Shown here: positions 3,985 to 5,076 of the stretch, in pieces
Layout: each line of letters begins with the position of its first letter
How positions within the stretch are numbered: the first letter of the stretch is position 1
Assembly: GCA_014859805.1 (NCBI GenBank)
Contig: JACUTN010000065.1
Coordinates: 1 to 5,076, forward strand
From: Candidatus Bathyarchaeota archaeon
Lineage (GTDB): Archaea; Thermoproteota; Bathyarchaeia; Bathyarchaeales; Bathycorpusculaceae
Direction of reading: 5' to 3'
Length of the DNA stretch: 5,076 bases
The notes under the pieces: model-generated
What the model was told of the DNA's origin: nothing
Database searches by the model: none
The model's input: the letters and a program-made list of their open reading frames with translations, nothing else
Made by a program: the position numbers and the translations under genes

Positions 3985-4905
3985 ATGCACGTTACAAAAA
4001 TTGATGAGCACATCCATTTAATCGACCTTGAACTCGCTGGAATGGAGAATTTCATAGCTAGCTACGTTTTAAAGGGAAAGAATACGGCAATAGTCGAGAC
4101 AGGTCCCGCGTCAACAGTGCAGAATCTGCTTTCCGGCTTGAAGGAGCTAGATGTTAAACCTGAGGAAGTGGCGTATGTTGCTGTTTCACACATTCATTTG
4201 GACCATGGCGGAGCAGCTGGAACATTATTGAAGTACCTGCCTAAAGCTAAGCTTATCGTCCACCGTAGAGGAGCACCTCATGTTGCGAATCCGGAGAAAC
4301 TTTGGACTCAAGCAAGGGAAGTTCTTGGAAACATAGCTGAGATGTATGGCAAACCTGAATCTATTCCAGAAGAAAGGATTATTGCGGCAACTGATGGCAT
4401 GGTCTTTGATGTTGGAAACGGTGTTAAGTTAAATGTTGTTGAAACTCTTGGACATGCTTCACATCACTTGAGCTATTACGAAGCATCAAGCCAAGGGATT
4501 TTTACAGGGGATGCTGCTGGCATTTACCTGAACAGATTTGACGTGGTTGTGCCGACAACGCCTTCGCCCTTCCGTTTAGACATGGCTCTAGCATCTTTGA
4601 AGAAAATGATCAACCTAAAACCCAGATTCTTGTATTACAGCCACTTTGGCAAAGCACAAAGTGCCATAGAAAAGCTTCAAGTCTATGTAAAGCAGCTTAA
4701 ACTTTGGGCAGAGATTGCAAAACAAGGGATAGAAAAGGGTGAGAACCTAGAGGCAATAAGTGGAAGAATATTAGAAAGCGACATGGCTGTCCAAAAAGCT
4801 GCAGAACACATTAAAAGCCACCCGATTCTCAGCGAAACTGTTCCGAATCAAAGCGTGAAAGGTGTTACAAAATTTGTCGAAAAATTTGGAAATGCTATAA
4901 AGTGA
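3985..4905 (+). CDS. Metallo-beta-lactamase-fold hydrolase, 306 aa
   Basis: This is a complete MBL-fold metallo-hydrolase of the COG0491-like type (glyoxalase II / beta-lactamase superfamily). The metal ligands are all present: HIHLDH at 69-74 (His69, His71, Asp73, His74), His157 in LGHASHH, Asp176 in FTGDAAG and His220 in YYSHFG. These support a two-metal, probably zinc, cytosolic hydrolase. After residue 222 comes a long helical C-terminal extension (about 223-306) with KQLKLWAEIAKQ, which may shape substrate choice or dimerisation. The substrate cannot be read from sequence. I start at ATG 3985 because it has GGTG 6 nt upstream and begins directly at the first strand of the fold (VTKIDEHIHLIDLE). 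The frame stays open back to GTG 3889, with ATGs at 3919 and 3925, but these would add a non-conserved-looking segment inside the divergent promoter region. rtcB follows 88 nt later with its own promoter, so no functional link is required. Confidence 0.92.
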   Translation: MHVTKIDEHIHLIDLELAGMENFIASYVLKGKNTAIVETGPASTVQNLLSGLKELDVKPEEVAYVAVSHIHLDHGGAAGTLLKYLPKAKLIVHRRGAPHVANPEKLWTQAREVLGNIAEMYGKPESIPEERIIAATDGMVFDVGNGVKLNVVETLGHASHHLSYYEASSQGIFTGDAAGIYLNRFDVVVPTTPSPFRLDMALASLKKMINLKPRFLYYSHFGKAQSAIEKLQVYVKQLKLWAEIAKQGIEKGENLEAISGRILESDMAVQKAAEHIKSHPILSETVPNQSVKGVTKFVEKFGNAIK

Positions 4906-4923
4906 TTTCTGTAAGTAACAGCT

Positions 4924-4942
4924 GGTCTATTTTGGTCTAGAC
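4924..4942 (+). promoter_or_regulatory. Operator-like GGTCTA direct repeat and GTCTAGAC palindrome before rtcB
   Basis: GGTCTA occurs at 4924-4929 and again at 4934-4939, one helical turn apart. The second copy is part of the palindrome GTCTAGAC (4935-4942). This lies about 10 nt upstream of the rtcB TATA box, where an archaeal activator or repressor could bind. It could be chance, as the motifs are short. Confidence 0.3.
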
Positions 4943-4943
4943 G

Positions 4944-4961
4944 TCAAAATCGTTTATATTT
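4944..4961 (+). promoter_or_regulatory. BRE/TATA promoter of rtcB
   Basis: CAAAATCG followed by TTTATATT (4953-4960) is a typical archaeal BRE plus TATA box. It is centred about 37 nt before ATG 4994, placing the start site near 4983 and leaving a leader of about 10 nt that just includes the SD. Confidence 0.65.
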
Positions 4962-4993
4962 CAAAACAACCCTCCTATTTGATAGGTGAAAAA

Positions 4994-5076
4994 ATGCGTG
5001 GAGACAAAGTTCCACTTGAAAAGATAGACGATTACACTTGGCGCATTCCAAAATATAAGTCTGGCATGCGAGTTCC
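4994..5076 (+). CDS. rtcB: RtcB tRNA-splicing / RNA-repair ligase, first 27 codons
   Basis: The gene starts at ATG 4994 with AGGTGA at 4984-4989 as ribosome site, and runs off the right edge. The visible residues include VPLEKIDDYTWRIPKYKSGM (6-25) followed by RVP. They match the characteristic N-terminus of archaeal RtcB (PLxxIDxxxWxIPKxxxxGMRVP), which precedes the catalytic fold. RtcB joins tRNA exons after intron cutting, in a GTP- and Mn-dependent reaction assisted by archease, whose gene lies at 454-891. The catalytic Cys and His residues are outside the window and cannot be checked. A TATA box at 4953-4960 and a short leader suggest it is transcribed independently of the MBL gene. Family assignment is confident despite the short visible part. 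Confidence 0.9.
   Translation, partial: MRGDKVPLEKIDDYTWRIPKYKSGMRV

Noticed and set aside
3843..4055. 70-aa minus-strand frame
   Set aside because: It overlaps the divergent promoter region and the antisense of the MBL hydrolase start; it conflicts with two better supported genes.

Overview
The window looks archaeal, most likely from the TACK side (a Bathyarchaeia-like lineage); this is inference, not a database result. The grounds are an archease gene, the 5' end of an archaeal-type RtcB RNA ligase gene, AT-rich BRE/TATA-like promoter elements placed about 30-45 nt before starts, Shine-Dalgarno (SD) sites of the GGTGAT/GGAGGTGAT type, several TTG starts, and very small zinc-ribbon and winged-helix proteins. 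Genes are short, on both strands, with AT-rich spacers.

Layout, left to right. Positions 1-338 (minus) hold the N-terminal part of a multi-pass membrane protein that runs off the left edge. Its promoter region is shared, divergently, with the archease gene (454-891, plus). Convergent to archease is a two-gene minus-strand unit: a 75-aa unknown small protein (2216-2443) followed 18 nt later by a 399-aa protein (998-2197). I read the 399-aa protein as a strongly diverged RtcB-family paralogue: the family's Cys-Gly, GNHF, His-Gly-Ser/GLG, second metal-His, His-Gly-x-Gly and C-terminal Lys landmarks occur in the right order and, in the C-terminal half, at almost the same spacing. A perfect 8-bp palindrome sits at the presumed promoter/start of this unit.

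The centre (2444-3400) is sparsely coding. It has a doubtful 70-aa minus ORF, a tiny lysine/glutamate-rich protein with a perfect SD (2888-2947, possibly with an in-frame extension from 2816), a 42-aa zinc-ribbon protein (3027-3155), a T-rich terminator and a stretch without a convincing gene. Next, on the minus strand, come two overlapping frames (84 aa, then a 72-aa winged-helix protein). They join into one continuous 155-aa protein if a single A is added to an A5 run, so they are probably one gene broken by a one-base frameshift or an assembly error.

The right end carries a complete metallo-beta-lactamase-fold hydrolase (3985-4905, plus) and, behind its own TATA box and SD, the first 27 codons of canonical rtcB (4994-end, plus). 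The theme is RNA ligation. Archease, the RtcB activating factor, and canonical RtcB lie within 4.6 kb, which fits tRNA splicing and RNA repair. Between them lies a second, aberrant RtcB-like gene in its own transcription unit. That paralogue with its small upstream partner is the best candidate here for something undescribed.
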